Shown here piece by piece: positions 17,368 through 25,339 of a DNA stretch of 64,000 nucleotides. The number at the start of each line of letters is the position of its first letter. Position 1 is the stretch's first letter. This DNA is from Bradyrhizobium sp. Gha (GTDB lineage Bacteria; Pseudomonadota; Alphaproteobacteria; Rhizobiales; Xanthobacteraceae), in NCBI RefSeq assembly GCF_900113735.1, contig NZ_FOQM01000015.1:102145-166144 (forward strand). The letters run 5' to 3'. The notes beneath the pieces were generated by a model. That model worked only from the letters and a program-made list of their open reading frames with translations, had not been told where the DNA came from and searched no databases. The translations under genes and the position numbers were made by a program.

Positions 17368-18504
17368 ATGAGCTTCGTCACCGGCGTCGGCCTCACACCT
17401 TTCGGCAAGCACGAAGGCTCATCCTCGCTCGACCTGATGAGCAAGGCCGCCCAACTCGCTCTCGACGACGCCGGGCTCAAGCGCACCGAGATCGACGGCA
17501 TCCTTTGCGGTTACTCCACGGTCTCACCGCACATCATGCTGGCAACCGTGTTCGCCGAGCATTTCGGCATCCGCCCGTCTTACGCGCACGCCGTGCAGGT
17601 CGGCGGCGCGACGGGGTTCGCGATGACGATGCTCGCGCATCACCTCGTCGTATCGGGCGTCTGCCGCAATGTGCTCGTTGTTGCCGGCGAAAATCGTCTG
17701 ACCGGACAAAGCCGCGACGCCTCCATCCAGGCGCTGGCGCAGGTCGGCCACCCCGATTACGAAGTGCCGCTCGGTCCGACCATTCCCGCCTATTACGGCC
17801 TCGTCGCCAGCAGGTACATGCACGAATACGGCGTGACCGAACAGGACCTCGCCGAATTCGCGGTGCTGATGCGCGCCCATGCCAGCACCCATCCCGGCGC
17901 TCAATTCCACGATCCGATCACCGTCGCTGACGTCATGGGCTCGAAGCCGGTGGCAATGCCGCTCAAATTACTCGACTGCTGTCCGGTGTCCGACGGCGGC
18001 GCCGCCTTCGTCATCAGCCGCGAGCGGACCGGCGAGGCCGGCGTGCGCATTCGCGGCTGTGCCCAGGCGCACACGCATCAGCACGTCACGGCCGCGCCCG
18101 CTCTCGGTGAGCTTGGTGCCGAGATCTCCATCGCTCGCGCCAGGGAGGCGACGGGGCTTGCGATCTCCGACGTGCGCTACGCCGCGATCTACGACAGCTT
18201 TACCATCACGCTCGCCATGCTGCTGGAAGACCTCGGTCTTGCCCAACGCGGCGAGGCGTCCGCGCGCGCAAGATCCGGCCATTTCAGCCGCGACGGCGCC
18301 CTGCCGCTCAACACCCATGGCGGCTTGCTCAGCTACGGCCATTGCGGCGTCGGCGGCGCCATGGCGCATCTGGTTGAGGCCCATTTGCAGATGACGGGGC
18401 GGGCGGCTGCCCGTCAGGTCCGCGACGCATCGATTGCGCTGCTGCACGGCGATGGCGGCGTGCTGTCCTCCCATGTCAGCATGTTTCTGGAGCGGGTGCG
18501 ATGA
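17368..18504 (+). CDS. Thiolase-like protein lacking the cysteine nucleophile (Ltp2-like)
   Basis: 378 residues with a thiolase fold, clearly homologous to the SCP-x thiolase at 14544. Where that enzyme has Cys84 (NACATG), this one reads VGGATG with Gly80, so it cannot do ordinary thiolysis. The C-terminal histidine region is kept as SYGHCGVGGAM, and no second cysteine motif is present. Cys-less thiolase-fold proteins encoded beside a DUF35 protein include Ltp2, a retro-aldolase that shortens steroid side-chain CoA esters (established for that family). The next gene is exactly such a DUF35 protein, overlapping by 4 bp. Aldol cleavage of a 3-hydroxyacyl-CoA is therefore inferred here; the substrate need not be a steroid. 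Confidence 0.82.
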   Translation: MSFVTGVGLTPFGKHEGSSSLDLMSKAAQLALDDAGLKRTEIDGILCGYSTVSPHIMLATVFAEHFGIRPSYAHAVQVGGATGFAMTMLAHHLVVSGVCRNVLVVAGENRLTGQSRDASIQALAQVGHPDYEVPLGPTIPAYYGLVASRYMHEYGVTEQDLAEFAVLMRAHASTHPGAQFHDPITVADVMGSKPVAMPLKLLDCCPVSDGGAAFVISRERTGEAGVRIRGCAQAHTHQHVTAAPALGELGAEISIARAREATGLAISDVRYAAIYDSFTITLAMLLEDLGLAQRGEASARARSGHFSRDGALPLNTHGGLLSYGHCGVGGAMAHLVEAHLQMTGRAAARQVRDASIALLHGDGGVLSSHVSMFLERVR

Positions 18505-18929
18505 GCGATCGCTTGGCGGACTGGACCAAGGGCGAACAGGCGATCACCTACCAGGCCTGCAGCTCATGCGGCCATGTGCAATATTTCCATCGCGACTTCT
18601 GCGCCGCGTGTGGAATCAAAGGTCCGCGCGTGGCGCGCGCCAGCGGCAAGGGCAAGGTCTACGCGACCTCGCTGGTTTGCCGTGCCGCTACGCCCGGAAC
18701 GCGCGCGCACGTGCCCTACAACATCCTGCTGGTCGACTGTGCCGAGGGTTTTCGGATGATGGCCCATGGCGACAATGATCTCGTCATTGGCGACGAGGTG
18801 ATCGTTGGCTTCAAGCCGTTTGCCGGTAAGCTGGTCCCGTTCTTTGTGAAGATACAGGAGGGGGATCCGTCATTCGGGGGCGGTCGAGAGACCGAGCCTG
18901 GAACGGGAATTCTGGGCCTGGCTTGCTAG
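18501..18929 (+). CDS. DUF35 Zn-ribbon/OB-fold protein, partner of the thiolase-like protein
   Basis: 142 residues: an N-terminal rubredoxin-like zinc ribbon with C20, C23, C34 and C37 (CSSC and CAAC), then an OB-fold domain (VYATSLVCRA, FRMMAHGDNDLVIGDEVIVGF). ATGA overlap with the preceding gene implies coupled translation in a fixed ratio. In characterised pairs this family binds the thiolase-fold partner and stabilises it or places CoA substrates. A GC-rich hairpin begins at the stop codon. The next gene is on the opposite strand, so the CoA-transferase, thiolase-like and DUF35 genes form a compact operon. Confidence 0.87.
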   Translation: MSDRLADWTKGEQAITYQACSSCGHVQYFHRDFCAACGIKGPRVARASGKGKVYATSLVCRAATPGTRAHVPYNILLVDCAEGFRMMAHGDNDLVIGDEVIVGFKPFAGKLVPFFVKIQEGDPSFGGGRETEPGTGILGLAC

Positions 18930-18950
18930 GGCCGCGCTTTGCGCGGTCCC
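18929..18950. terminator. GC-rich hairpin between converging genes
   Basis: GGCCGCGC, then TTT, then GCGCGGTCC forms a short stem directly at the stop codon of the DUF35 gene. No U-run follows on either strand. It lies between converging genes and could slow transcription or stabilise the 3' end; a full terminator is not shown. Confidence 0.35.
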
Positions 18951-18990
18951 GGGAAGGCCACCCCGGAATGACGAAAACTCCGAAACTAGC

Positions 18991-19092
18991 TCAACGCCCG
19001 TAGAACAAGATGCTGGCGATGACGAGCATCGCCATCACCGCCAGCATATGCGCGAGCGCTTCCGAGGCGGCCCCCTTGGTGGCTTCCTTCAT
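18991..19092 (-). CDS. 33-residue single-span membrane mini-protein
   Basis: ATG at 19092 preceded by GGGAGAA (spacing about 6) opens a 34-codon frame ending in TGA at 18991. The product starts with a charged, Ala-rich stretch (MKEATKGAASEALAH), followed by one transmembrane helix (MLAVMAMLVIASILFYGR). Third positions are strongly GC, as in real genes here. Such short anchors often act as regulatory subunits of larger membrane proteins, but nothing nearby identifies a partner. It converges with the DUF35 gene and has a 280-bp region upstream that could hold its promoter. The coding call rests on the ribosome site plus a clean signal-anchor composition. Confidence 0.6.
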   Translation of the reverse strand: MKEATKGAASEALAHMLAVMAMLVIASILFYGR

Positions 19093-19373
19093 ACCGTATT
19101 CTCCCTAGACTTGGGCGTGACACGTCGTTGCGTGGTGAGCGCGTGGACGGCCAACTGTTTTTACTCGGAACACCCCACTTCGAGTATTCACCGCAATCAA
19201 GTCCCCACGCGGCGAATATCGATTGTGCCAAGGTCGATCAGCAATGCGGCGGCATTTTGACTCGATAATGTTGCTCCCGGGGTCGGGCGCGAATACAGTT
19301 TCGGGGAGCTGTTCCTGACAACGACAATGAGCAAAAGCTTCGAAGAAAACGTCAGCAAAACTCAAGGCAAATC

Positions 19374-19901
19374 ATGGCCCGCATCGACTACAGCGATCCC
19401 TCCAAGGCGTCCGACCGCACCCGCGAAATTCTCGAAAAGAATCGCAATGCCAACATCTTCCGCATGATGTCGCACTCGCCGAGTTATTTTGAGCAATACT
19501 GCCGTCTCGGCGGTGCCATCAGGCACAAGGGCGAGCTCGATCCCGTGGTGCGCGAGCTTGCGATCACGCGCACAGGAATTTTGTGCGAAGCGCCATATGA
19601 GATCGTCGCGCACAAGCGCATCGGCAAGAATGTCGGCGTCACCGACGCGCAGAACGAGGCGCTGGAAAATTGGCAGGCTGCGAATTGCTTCGACGAAACG
19701 CAGCGCGCTGCGCTCGCTTTCACCGACGAGATCGTCAAGCTGAAGAAGCCGACGGATGCGACCTTCAGGGCGATCGCCGCGAAGCTGACACCGGCCGCCC
19801 TGGTCGAGCTCCAGCTGTCGGTCGGCTTCTACATCATGACGTCAAAGTTTTTGGAGACATTTGAGATCGATCTCCAGCCCGTCACCGAAGTTGTCGGCTG
19901 A
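19374..19901 (+). CDS. Carboxymuconolactone decarboxylase/AhpD-fold protein
   Basis: 175 residues of the CMD family. The core helix pair reads ELAITRTGILCEAPYEIVAHKRIGKNVG near residues 62-89, with the Cys...Glu...His pattern found in many CMD proteins; the CxxC of AhpD is absent, since only one Cys precedes the Glu/His. An AhpD-type peroxidase partner role is therefore unlikely. Members include decarboxylases and proteins with no known activity. AAGG lies before ATG 19374. The 280 bp upstream hold no gene I can support on this strand. It is 26 bp ahead of a MazG-like gene, so the two may be co-transcribed. Confidence 0.82.
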   Translation: MARIDYSDPSKASDRTREILEKNRNANIFRMMSHSPSYFEQYCRLGGAIRHKGELDPVVRELAITRTGILCEAPYEIVAHKRIGKNVGVTDAQNEALENWQAANCFDETQRAALAFTDEIVKLKKPTDATFRAIAAKLTPAALVELQLSVGFYIMTSKFLETFEIDLQPVTEVVG

Positions 19902-19927
19902 TCCAGGCCTGGCTAGCGAGGGATGTC

Positions 19928-20230
19928 ATGACGATCGACGAATATGCGGTCTGGGCCGCAACCATTGCGAAAGTCGACGAGCATCCGTCGAATGAGCGGC
20001 TCTCCTATCTCGGGCTGGGCCTCGCCGGTGAATCCGGCGAGGTCGCCGAGCACATCAAGAAGCTCCTGCGCGACAACTGGCTCGACAAGGCAGGGCTCGT
20101 CGAAGAGCTCGGCGATGTCATTTACTATTGGGCCTGCCTGTGCGCCGCGACGGGCCAGCAGCCGTCGCAATTGCTGAACGCCAGTGCCGCCAAGATCAAG
20201 CGACGTATCAGCGAGGCGGCCAGCCGCTAA
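19928..20230 (+). CDS. MazG-like nucleotide pyrophosphohydrolase
   Basis: A single-domain, 100-residue all-alpha NTP pyrophosphatase. Metal-binding residues are visible as GESGEVAE (Glu35, Glu38) and EELGDV (Glu60, Asp63), which form the ExxE...ExxD site. The protein is shorter than E. coli MazG (two domains) and closer to the compact MazG-like/dCTPase-type enzymes that clear non-canonical nucleotides. It follows the CMD-family gene at 26 bp. A repeat element begins 18 bp after the stop. Confidence 0.85.
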   Translation: MTIDEYAVWAATIAKVDEHPSNERLSYLGLGLAGESGEVAEHIKKLLRDNWLDKAGLVEELGDVIYYWACLCAATGQQPSQLLNASAAKIKRRISEAASR

Positions 20231-20248
20231 CGTAGACAGTCTTCACAG

Positions 20249-20333
20249 CGTCATGGCCGGGCTTGTCCCGGCCATCCACGCCTTGACACGCGGCACAAAG
20301 AACGTGGAAGCCCGGGACAAGCCCGGCAAGACG
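20249..20333. repeat. Inverted repeat element, CATGGCCGGGCTTGTCCCGGCC family
   Basis: The outer arms (CGTCATGGCCGGGCTTGTC near 20249 and its imperfect inverse GGACAAGCCCGGCAAGACG ending at 20333) enclose a divergent centre. The left arm itself contains the hairpin GGCCGGG/CCCGGCC. It lies between converging genes (MazG-like and glutaminase) and may terminate both. Confidence 0.65.
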
Positions 20334-20359
20334 ACCCGATGTGAGTGAATGCCAATCGC

Positions 20360-22207
20360 TCACGTCGAGGTCAAAATATCGACCTTGGTGTTGGCGACGA
20401 TCAGGCGATCGGCCAATAGCTGGGCCAGATTGCGCATGATGCGCTCGCTCGCCCGCGGGTGCTGCCTGCGAAAACGCTCGAAATCTTTCAACTGCACTTC
20501 GAACGCGGTCGCCGCCATGTCCGCGAACACGTCCGCGGAGCGGGTCGTCTCGATCAGGGCCATCTCGCCGAAGGCCATGCCGGCGGTCAGCGTCGCCAGC
20601 CGTACGCCGTCGGGCAGGGTGACATGCACCGCGCCGCTGCGCAGGAAGAACAGGACGTCGGCGGGATCGCCCGTACTGAGGATCTTTGCGCCGGACTGAT
20701 AGGTCCTGACGGCGCAGATCGAGGCGAGGTCCGTCAGCTCCTCGGCGTCTAGGCCGTCCAGCAATGGCTGCTCCGACAGCTCGGTGGTCTCGTGAAAATC
20801 GATCGAGCCGCCGTAGCGGTAGACGATCTGGTCTTCCGCCCATTCGATCGCGGTGTCGAGCAGATAGAAGTCGCGGACGTTCTTCAGCTCCGCCGTCCAC
20901 TCGCGTAAGCTGTCCCATTCCCTGGAGGCGCGACGAACTCCTGAAATCACCACAGTGACATCGAGCGCGGCGAGCTCCTCGAAGGCTTCAGCAATCAGCC
21001 GGGCGCCGGCGCGGGTGGTGGACGTCACGCGATGCAGGTCGAACACGACGATTTGCGGCCGCGGCTGCCCTGCGAGCCTTCGCGTCACGTAGTCGACGGC
21101 CGACAGCGACAGCACGCCGACCAGCTCGATCACGCGCACAGCGTGCTCATGGGCGGCGAGGATGTCGCGCTCCTGCTGGCGGCGGACGCGGCGGGACGGG
21201 CTCTTGCCGATGTCGTAGTCGGCGATCACAGCGTTGCGCGCATCGTCGCTGCGGTTGAGCATGTGCAGGTCATAATGCGAGGACAGCGCCTCGCAGACCT
21301 TGATGCCGCGCAAGCTGTTGCCGTGCTTGTCGAGCTTTGGGGAATAGCTGCCGAGCCCGAGGCGGGCCGGAAGCGCGGCCAGGATGCCGCCGCCAACGCC
21401 GCTCTTGGCGGGGATGCCGATGCGGTAAATCCACTCGCCGGCATAATCGTACATGCCGGAGGACGTCATCACCGACAGCGTGCGCGAGATCGCATATGGC
21501 GTCAGCACCTGCTCGCCGGTGACGGGATTGACGCCGCGATTGGCGAGCGTGGCCGCCATCACCGCGATGTCGCGCGCGGTCACCAGCACGGCGCATTGCC
21601 GGAAATAGACGTCGAGCACGCCGGCGACATTGTCGGAAATCACCGCATTGGTCTTGAGGAGATAACCGATGGCACGGTTGCGGTCGCCAGTCTGGCTCTC
21701 GGATGTGTACACGGCCTCATCGAAGGCGAGGTCGCGCCCGGCAAAGCGGCTGAGAGCGAGCCTGATCTGCTCGAAGGCTTCTTCGCCCTTGCTCGCATGG
21801 ATCAGCCCGGTGCAGGCGATCGCGCCGGCATTGACCATGGGATTGAACGGATGGTTCTCAGCATTGAGCCGGATCGAGTTGAAGGGATCGCCGGAGGGTT
21901 CGACGCCGATCGCGCTCTCGACCTTGTTCGCACCGAGCAGATCCAGCGCCAGCGCGAACACGAAGGGCTTTGACATCGACTGGATGGTGAAGGGCACCCT
22001 GGAGTCGCCGACCTCGTAGACATGGCCGTCCAGCGTTGCGAGGCTGATGCCAAAATGGGCAGGATCGGCCTTGCTCAACTCGGGAATGTAATCCGCGACA
22101 TGGCCCGCGGTCTCGGCGGAGAATTCGTTGAGGCATGCGTCGAGAAACCGCAGCAGCGGCGGCTTCGAGCGGGTCCAGGCAGAGGCGGGGAACGGTTGCG
22201 CTATCAT
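20360..22207 (-). CDS. glsA: Glutaminase A fused to STAS and cyclic-nucleotide-binding domains
   Basis: 615 residues, twice the length of stand-alone glutaminase (about 310). Residues 15-315 are the serine-dependent glutaminase domain, with SMSK at 77-80 (Ser and Lys of the beta-lactamase-like SxxK) and KSGVGGG further on; it converts glutamine to glutamate and ammonia. Residues about 350-450 form a STAS domain (PQIVVFDLHRVTSTTRAG). Residues about 485-600 form a cNMP-binding domain with FGEMALIETTRSADV, which keeps the Glu and Arg that grip the cyclic phosphate. The fused part suggests regulation by a nucleotide or partner protein. ATG 22207 is preferred; a frame extension to 22258 adds an unconserved leader. 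Confidence 0.92.
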   Translation of the reverse strand: MIAQPFPASAWTRSKPPLLRFLDACLNEFSAETAGHVADYIPELSKADPAHFGISLATLDGHVYEVGDSRVPFTIQSMSKPFVFALALDLLGANKVESAIGVEPSGDPFNSIRLNAENHPFNPMVNAGAIACTGLIHASKGEEAFEQIRLALSRFAGRDLAFDEAVYTSESQTGDRNRAIGYLLKTNAVISDNVAGVLDVYFRQCAVLVTARDIAVMAATLANRGVNPVTGEQVLTPYAISRTLSVMTSSGMYDYAGEWIYRIGIPAKSGVGGGILAALPARLGLGSYSPKLDKHGNSLRGIKVCEALSSHYDLHMLNRSDDARNAVIADYDIGKSPSRRVRRQQERDILAAHEHAVRVIELVGVLSLSAVDYVTRRLAGQPRPQIVVFDLHRVTSTTRAGARLIAEAFEELAALDVTVVISGVRRASREWDSLREWTAELKNVRDFYLLDTAIEWAEDQIVYRYGGSIDFHETTELSEQPLLDGLDAEELTDLASICAVRTYQSGAKILSTGDPADVLFFLRSGAVHVTLPDGVRLATLTAGMAFGEMALIETTRSADVFADMAATAFEVQLKDFERFRRQHPRASERIMRNLAQLLADRLIVANTKVDILTST

Positions 22208-22345
22208 CGCTTCACTTGTGCAACGCAATCCTGGCATGCGCAAGCCGCCCGGTCCCATCGTAAATGCCCCAGCGCAAGCTGTCGTGCGCCATCGCGAGAC
22301 CGTGTGATTCAGAATGTCGCGGATGAAAGCCGTTGCGGTGCGTCC

Positions 22346-22567
22346 TCAGCTCGCGACGATCGCAATCGCTTGGCCTTCGGCAACAAAGTCATCGATCTTC
22401 ACGAGCAGTGATTTGAGCGTGCCCGATACGGGCGAGGGCACCGGTATCTCCATCTTCATGGCTTCGACGAGCACAATTTCGTCTCCATCGCCAACGGTTC
22501 CTCCAACTTGCACGGGAGTTGCGCAGATGCGGCCGGCGACCTCCGTGATGATCTTAATTTCTGGCAT
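22346..22567 (-). CDS. Biotin/lipoyl carrier protein (biotin carboxyl carrier subunit)
   Basis: A 73-residue stand-alone biotinyl domain. The biotinylation motif EAMKME places Lys38 at the tip of the hairpin, and PVPSPVSGTL and GQAIAIV match the carrier fold. It carries CO2 as carboxybiotin between a biotin carboxylase and a carboxyltransferase. ATG 22567 is selected for the exact domain start. It diverges from an IclR regulator gene, beyond which a carboxyltransferase gene lies on the other strand. The two probably form one acyl-CoA carboxylase, but no biotin carboxylase gene is present nearby. Confidence 0.88.
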   Translation of the reverse strand: MPEIKIITEVAGRICATPVQVGGTVGDGDEIVLVEAMKMEIPVPSPVSGTLKSLLVKIDDFVAEGQAIAIVAS

Positions 22568-22623
22568 GCCATCGCCTTTTTGTTGTCGTTGCAAAATGCC
22601 TGAGGTAGCGTCGTTCACAAAGT

Positions 22624-22647
22624 GGAATTTAATTCCGCAGAGCGGAA
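22624..22647. promoter_or_regulatory. Predicted IclR-family operator, two overlapping palindromes
   Basis: GGAATTTAATTCC (22624-22636) is a perfect palindrome around one central base. It overlaps TTCCGCAGAGCGGAA (22633-22647), a second perfect palindrome with 6-bp arms. The first resembles the GGAA..TTCC symmetry of IclR-family operators. It lies between the divergent carrier-protein and IclR genes, 16 bp ahead of the IclR start. Confidence 0.6.
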
Positions 22648-22662
22648 CAAACGGTAGGGATC

Positions 22663-23637
22663 ATGGGACGACGTTCGGAGCGGTTGAGCAGGCAAGGTGC
22701 ACTCGCTGGCGATGCCGGTGAAGGTGATGTCATTCAGGTCGTGTCGCGCGCGTTCGACGTGTTGCGATGCTTCGAGGGCCACGAGGCGAGGCTCGGCAAT
22801 CTCGAGATTTCGAATCGCTGCGGCTTGCCGCGCTCGACGGTGTCGCGGCTCACGCACACGCTGACCCGGATGGGCCAGCTCGTGTATCTGCCGCGCGACC
22901 AGAAATATCGAATCGGTCCGAGCGCGGTGGCGATGAGCGCCTCGATGATGAAAGGCGCGCAGCTGCGCAGCATGATCCGGCAGCGGCTGCAGGAAGTCGC
23001 GGAGCAATTGCCTGGTACCGTCGGCTTCGTCGTGCCCGATCGATTCCATCTCGTCTACCTCCAGTTCGCGCGCTCGGCCTCCGCGCTCGGCTTGCACGAG
23101 GGCACCGGCAGCCGCATCTCGATGGCCTCGACAGCGGCGGGCGCGGCCTATACGGCGGCCTTGTCGCCTGACATCGGCGACGCTTTCATCAACGAGATGG
23201 AACGCGAAGCGCCCGAGGCTGCAAAGATCCTGCGGCCCCGCATCGAGGCCAACAGGCAGTCGCTGCGCGAGCGCGGCTATGTCGTGGCCTGCGGCCTGTG
23301 GAGCCCGCACATCAACGGACTCGCGGTGCCGATCTGGTCACCGCAGTATCAGACCTTCGTTGTCATCACGATCGGCCTTCTCTCGGCGATGTATGACGAG
23401 CAGCGTCTGCATGCCGAGGTCGCGCCGCGGATGACAGCGCTCGGCCGCTCGCTCGGCAGTCTGCTCGAAGGCGCCGAAGGCGACGTTTTCAACAACAGGA
23501 TCTCGCGCAAGCCGGTCGCAATGGCGGTACACAACAACAACAAGCCGATGAACTCGGAGGGAGTGAATGAACTGGAAGCCGGAACTCGACGAGCTCGCCA
23601 GGCGCGAAGCCTTCGCGCGGGAGATGGGCGGCGTTGA
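22663..23637 (+). CDS. IclR family transcriptional regulator
   Basis: 324 residues. The winged helix (VVSRAFDVLRCFEGHEARLG, then LPRSTVSRLTHTLTRMGQL) spans about 26-75. The effector domain follows with MASTAAGAAYTAAL near 149-162 and RGYVVACGLWSPHINGLAVP near 205-224. The C-terminal tail is longer than usual and polar, overlapping the next gene by 71 bp. It diverges from the biotinyl carrier gene, and paired palindromes lie just upstream, so self-regulation and control of the carboxylase genes is likely. Its ligand is probably an acyl or keto acid linked to the carboxylation pathway. Confidence 0.88.
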   Translation: MGRRSERLSRQGALAGDAGEGDVIQVVSRAFDVLRCFEGHEARLGNLEISNRCGLPRSTVSRLTHTLTRMGQLVYLPRDQKYRIGPSAVAMSASMMKGAQLRSMIRQRLQEVAEQLPGTVGFVVPDRFHLVYLQFARSASALGLHEGTGSRISMASTAAGAAYTAALSPDIGDAFINEMEREAPEAAKILRPRIEANRQSLRERGYVVACGLWSPHINGLAVPIWSPQYQTFVVITIGLLSAMYDEQRLHAEVAPRMTALGRSLGSLLEGAEGDVFNNRISRKPVAMAVHNNNKPMNSEGVNELEAGTRRARQARSLRAGDGRR

Positions 23638-25126
23638 CAAGGTCAAGCGACAGCATGACCAGGGCCGGCTGACTGTTCGGGAGCGTATCGACAAACTGAT
23701 CGACAAGGGCAGCTTCCACGAGATCGGTGCCGTCTCCGGCATCGGTGAGTATGATCCGTCAGGCGAGCTGAAGACGATGACGCCGGCGAACTGCGTGTTT
23801 GGCCGCGCGCGCGTCGACGGCCGTACGGTGGTGGTCGTCGGCGACGATTTCACCGTGCGCGGCGGCTCGGCGGACGCCTCGATCTCGGCAAAGCCGCTGA
23901 TGGCCGAAGAGATGGCGCACGATTTTCGCCTGCCCATCATACGCCTCATCGAAGGCTCCGGCGGCGGCGGCTCGGTCAAGACCATCGAGACCAAGGGCGC
24001 GGCGAATTTGCCCGGAGGCATCGGCGGCACCCGCTGGTATCGCTTCACGACGGAAAACCTGTCGCGCGTACCCGTTGTCGCGCTCGGCCTCGGCTCGGTT
24101 GCGGGCCTCGGTGCCGCGCGCCTCGCCGCCAGCCACTATTCCATCATGACGCGGACGTCGGCGATGTTCGTCGCGGGGCCGCCGGTGGTGAAGGCCTTGG
24201 GCCAGAACCTCTCGAAGGAAGAGCTTGGCGGCGCCGACATCCAGACTCGCGCCGGCGCGGTCGATCATGCCGTCGACACCGAGGAGGAGGCCTTCGCCTG
24301 TGCGCGGCGCTTCCTCTCTTATCTGCCGTCATCGGTCTACGAGCTGCCGCCGACCTTGCCCTGCACTGATGATCCGGAGCGCAGCGAGGAGGCGCTGATG
24401 AATGCGGTGCCGCGCAACCGCAAGCAGGTCTACAAGATGCGACCGATCATCGAGCAGGTCGTCGACAAGGGCTCGTTCTTGGAGGTCGCCGGCAATTTCG
24501 GCAAGCCTGTTATCGTTGGTCTTGCACGCCTCGAAGGCAGGGCGGTGATGCTGCTTGCCAGCGACAGCTTCCACTATGGTGGCTCCTGGACCGCGGATGC
24601 CTGCCAGAAGGTGGTGCGCTGGGTGGATTTCGCCGAGACCTTCCACCTACCGATCGTCTATCTCATGGACTGCCCCGGCTTCATGATCGGCCTCGATGCA
24701 GAAAAGGCGGCCACCATCCGTCACGGCGTGCGCGCCATGGCGGCGGTCAACCAGACCACCGTGCCCTGGTGCACCGTGATCCTGCGCAACGCGTTTGGTG
24801 TGGCTGGAGTCGTGCACCAGCCCGCCGACCGCTTCTCGATCCGCTACGCCTGGCCATCGGCCTATTGGGGCTCGCTGCCGCTCGAAGGCGGCATCGAGGC
24901 CGCCTACCGCGCCGACATCGATGCGGCCGAGGACAAGGCGGCGAAGCTGAACGAGATCCAGGAGCGGTTGAACAAGCTGCGCTCGCCCTTCCGCTCGGCC
25001 GAGAAATTCTGGGTCGAGGAGATCATCGATCCCAGGAAGACGCGTCCGCTGCTCTGCGAGTTCGCGCGTCTCGCCGAGCCGCTGCGCAAAGCGGGGCCGC
25101 CGCAGAATTTTTCGATTCGACCGTAG
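23567..25126 (+). CDS. Acyl-CoA carboxylase, carboxyltransferase subunit
   Basis: 519 residues of the AccD5/PccB-type carboxyltransferase family: an N-terminal half (KVKRQHDQGRLTVRERIDKL near 24-43, then GGSADASISAKP) and a C-terminal half (CPGFMIG, NAFGVAGVV, RYAWPSAYWGSLPLEGGIEAA). It transfers CO2 from carboxybiotin to an acyl-CoA. The strong GGAGGGAG just before ATG 23567 supports a start inside the IclR reading frame. The carrier protein at 22346 on the other strand is the likely partner. Without a biotin carboxylase nearby it must borrow one from elsewhere, for instance AccC. Substrate not assigned. Confidence 0.88.
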   Translation: MNWKPELDELARREAFAREMGGVDKVKRQHDQGRLTVRERIDKLIDKGSFHEIGAVSGIGEYDPSGELKTMTPANCVFGRARVDGRTVVVVGDDFTVRGGSADASISAKPLMAEEMAHDFRLPIIRLIEGSGGGGSVKTIETKGAANLPGGIGGTRWYRFTTENLSRVPVVALGLGSVAGLGAARLAASHYSIMTRTSAMFVAGPPVVKALGQNLSKEELGGADIQTRAGAVDHAVDTEEEAFACARRFLSYLPSSVYELPPTLPCTDDPERSEEALMNAVPRNRKQVYKMRPIIEQVVDKGSFLEVAGNFGKPVIVGLARLEGRAVMLLASDSFHYGGSWTADACQKVVRWVDFAETFHLPIVYLMDCPGFMIGLDAEKAATIRHGVRAMAAVNQTTVPWCTVILRNAFGVAGVVHQPADRFSIRYAWPSAYWGSLPLEGGIEAAYRADIDAAEDKAAKLNEIQERLNKLRSPFRSAEKFWVEEIIDPRKTRPLLCEFARLAEPLRKAGPPQNFSIRP

Positions 25127-25339
25127 GGTCCTCGCAAAAAGGCGCGATGCCAGCGAAACGCGGCGGGCAATCGTTCTCACTCTGCGAGTTAATCATTCCG
25201 CTCGCAACGTGTGGCATATGAGGATGGACGCGGGCGGCTCACAATTGCAGCCATTTTCGGCCGTCCTTTAGGCCCATTTCAGCCAAACTGCTATTGGTTT
25301 CTCATTGCCGGGGTAGGGCTTCAAATTTGGAGTCCTGCA

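Noticed and set aside
17368..18504. Ordinary acetyl-CoA acetyltransferase
   Set aside because: The nucleophilic cysteine position is glycine and the second cysteine motif is missing.
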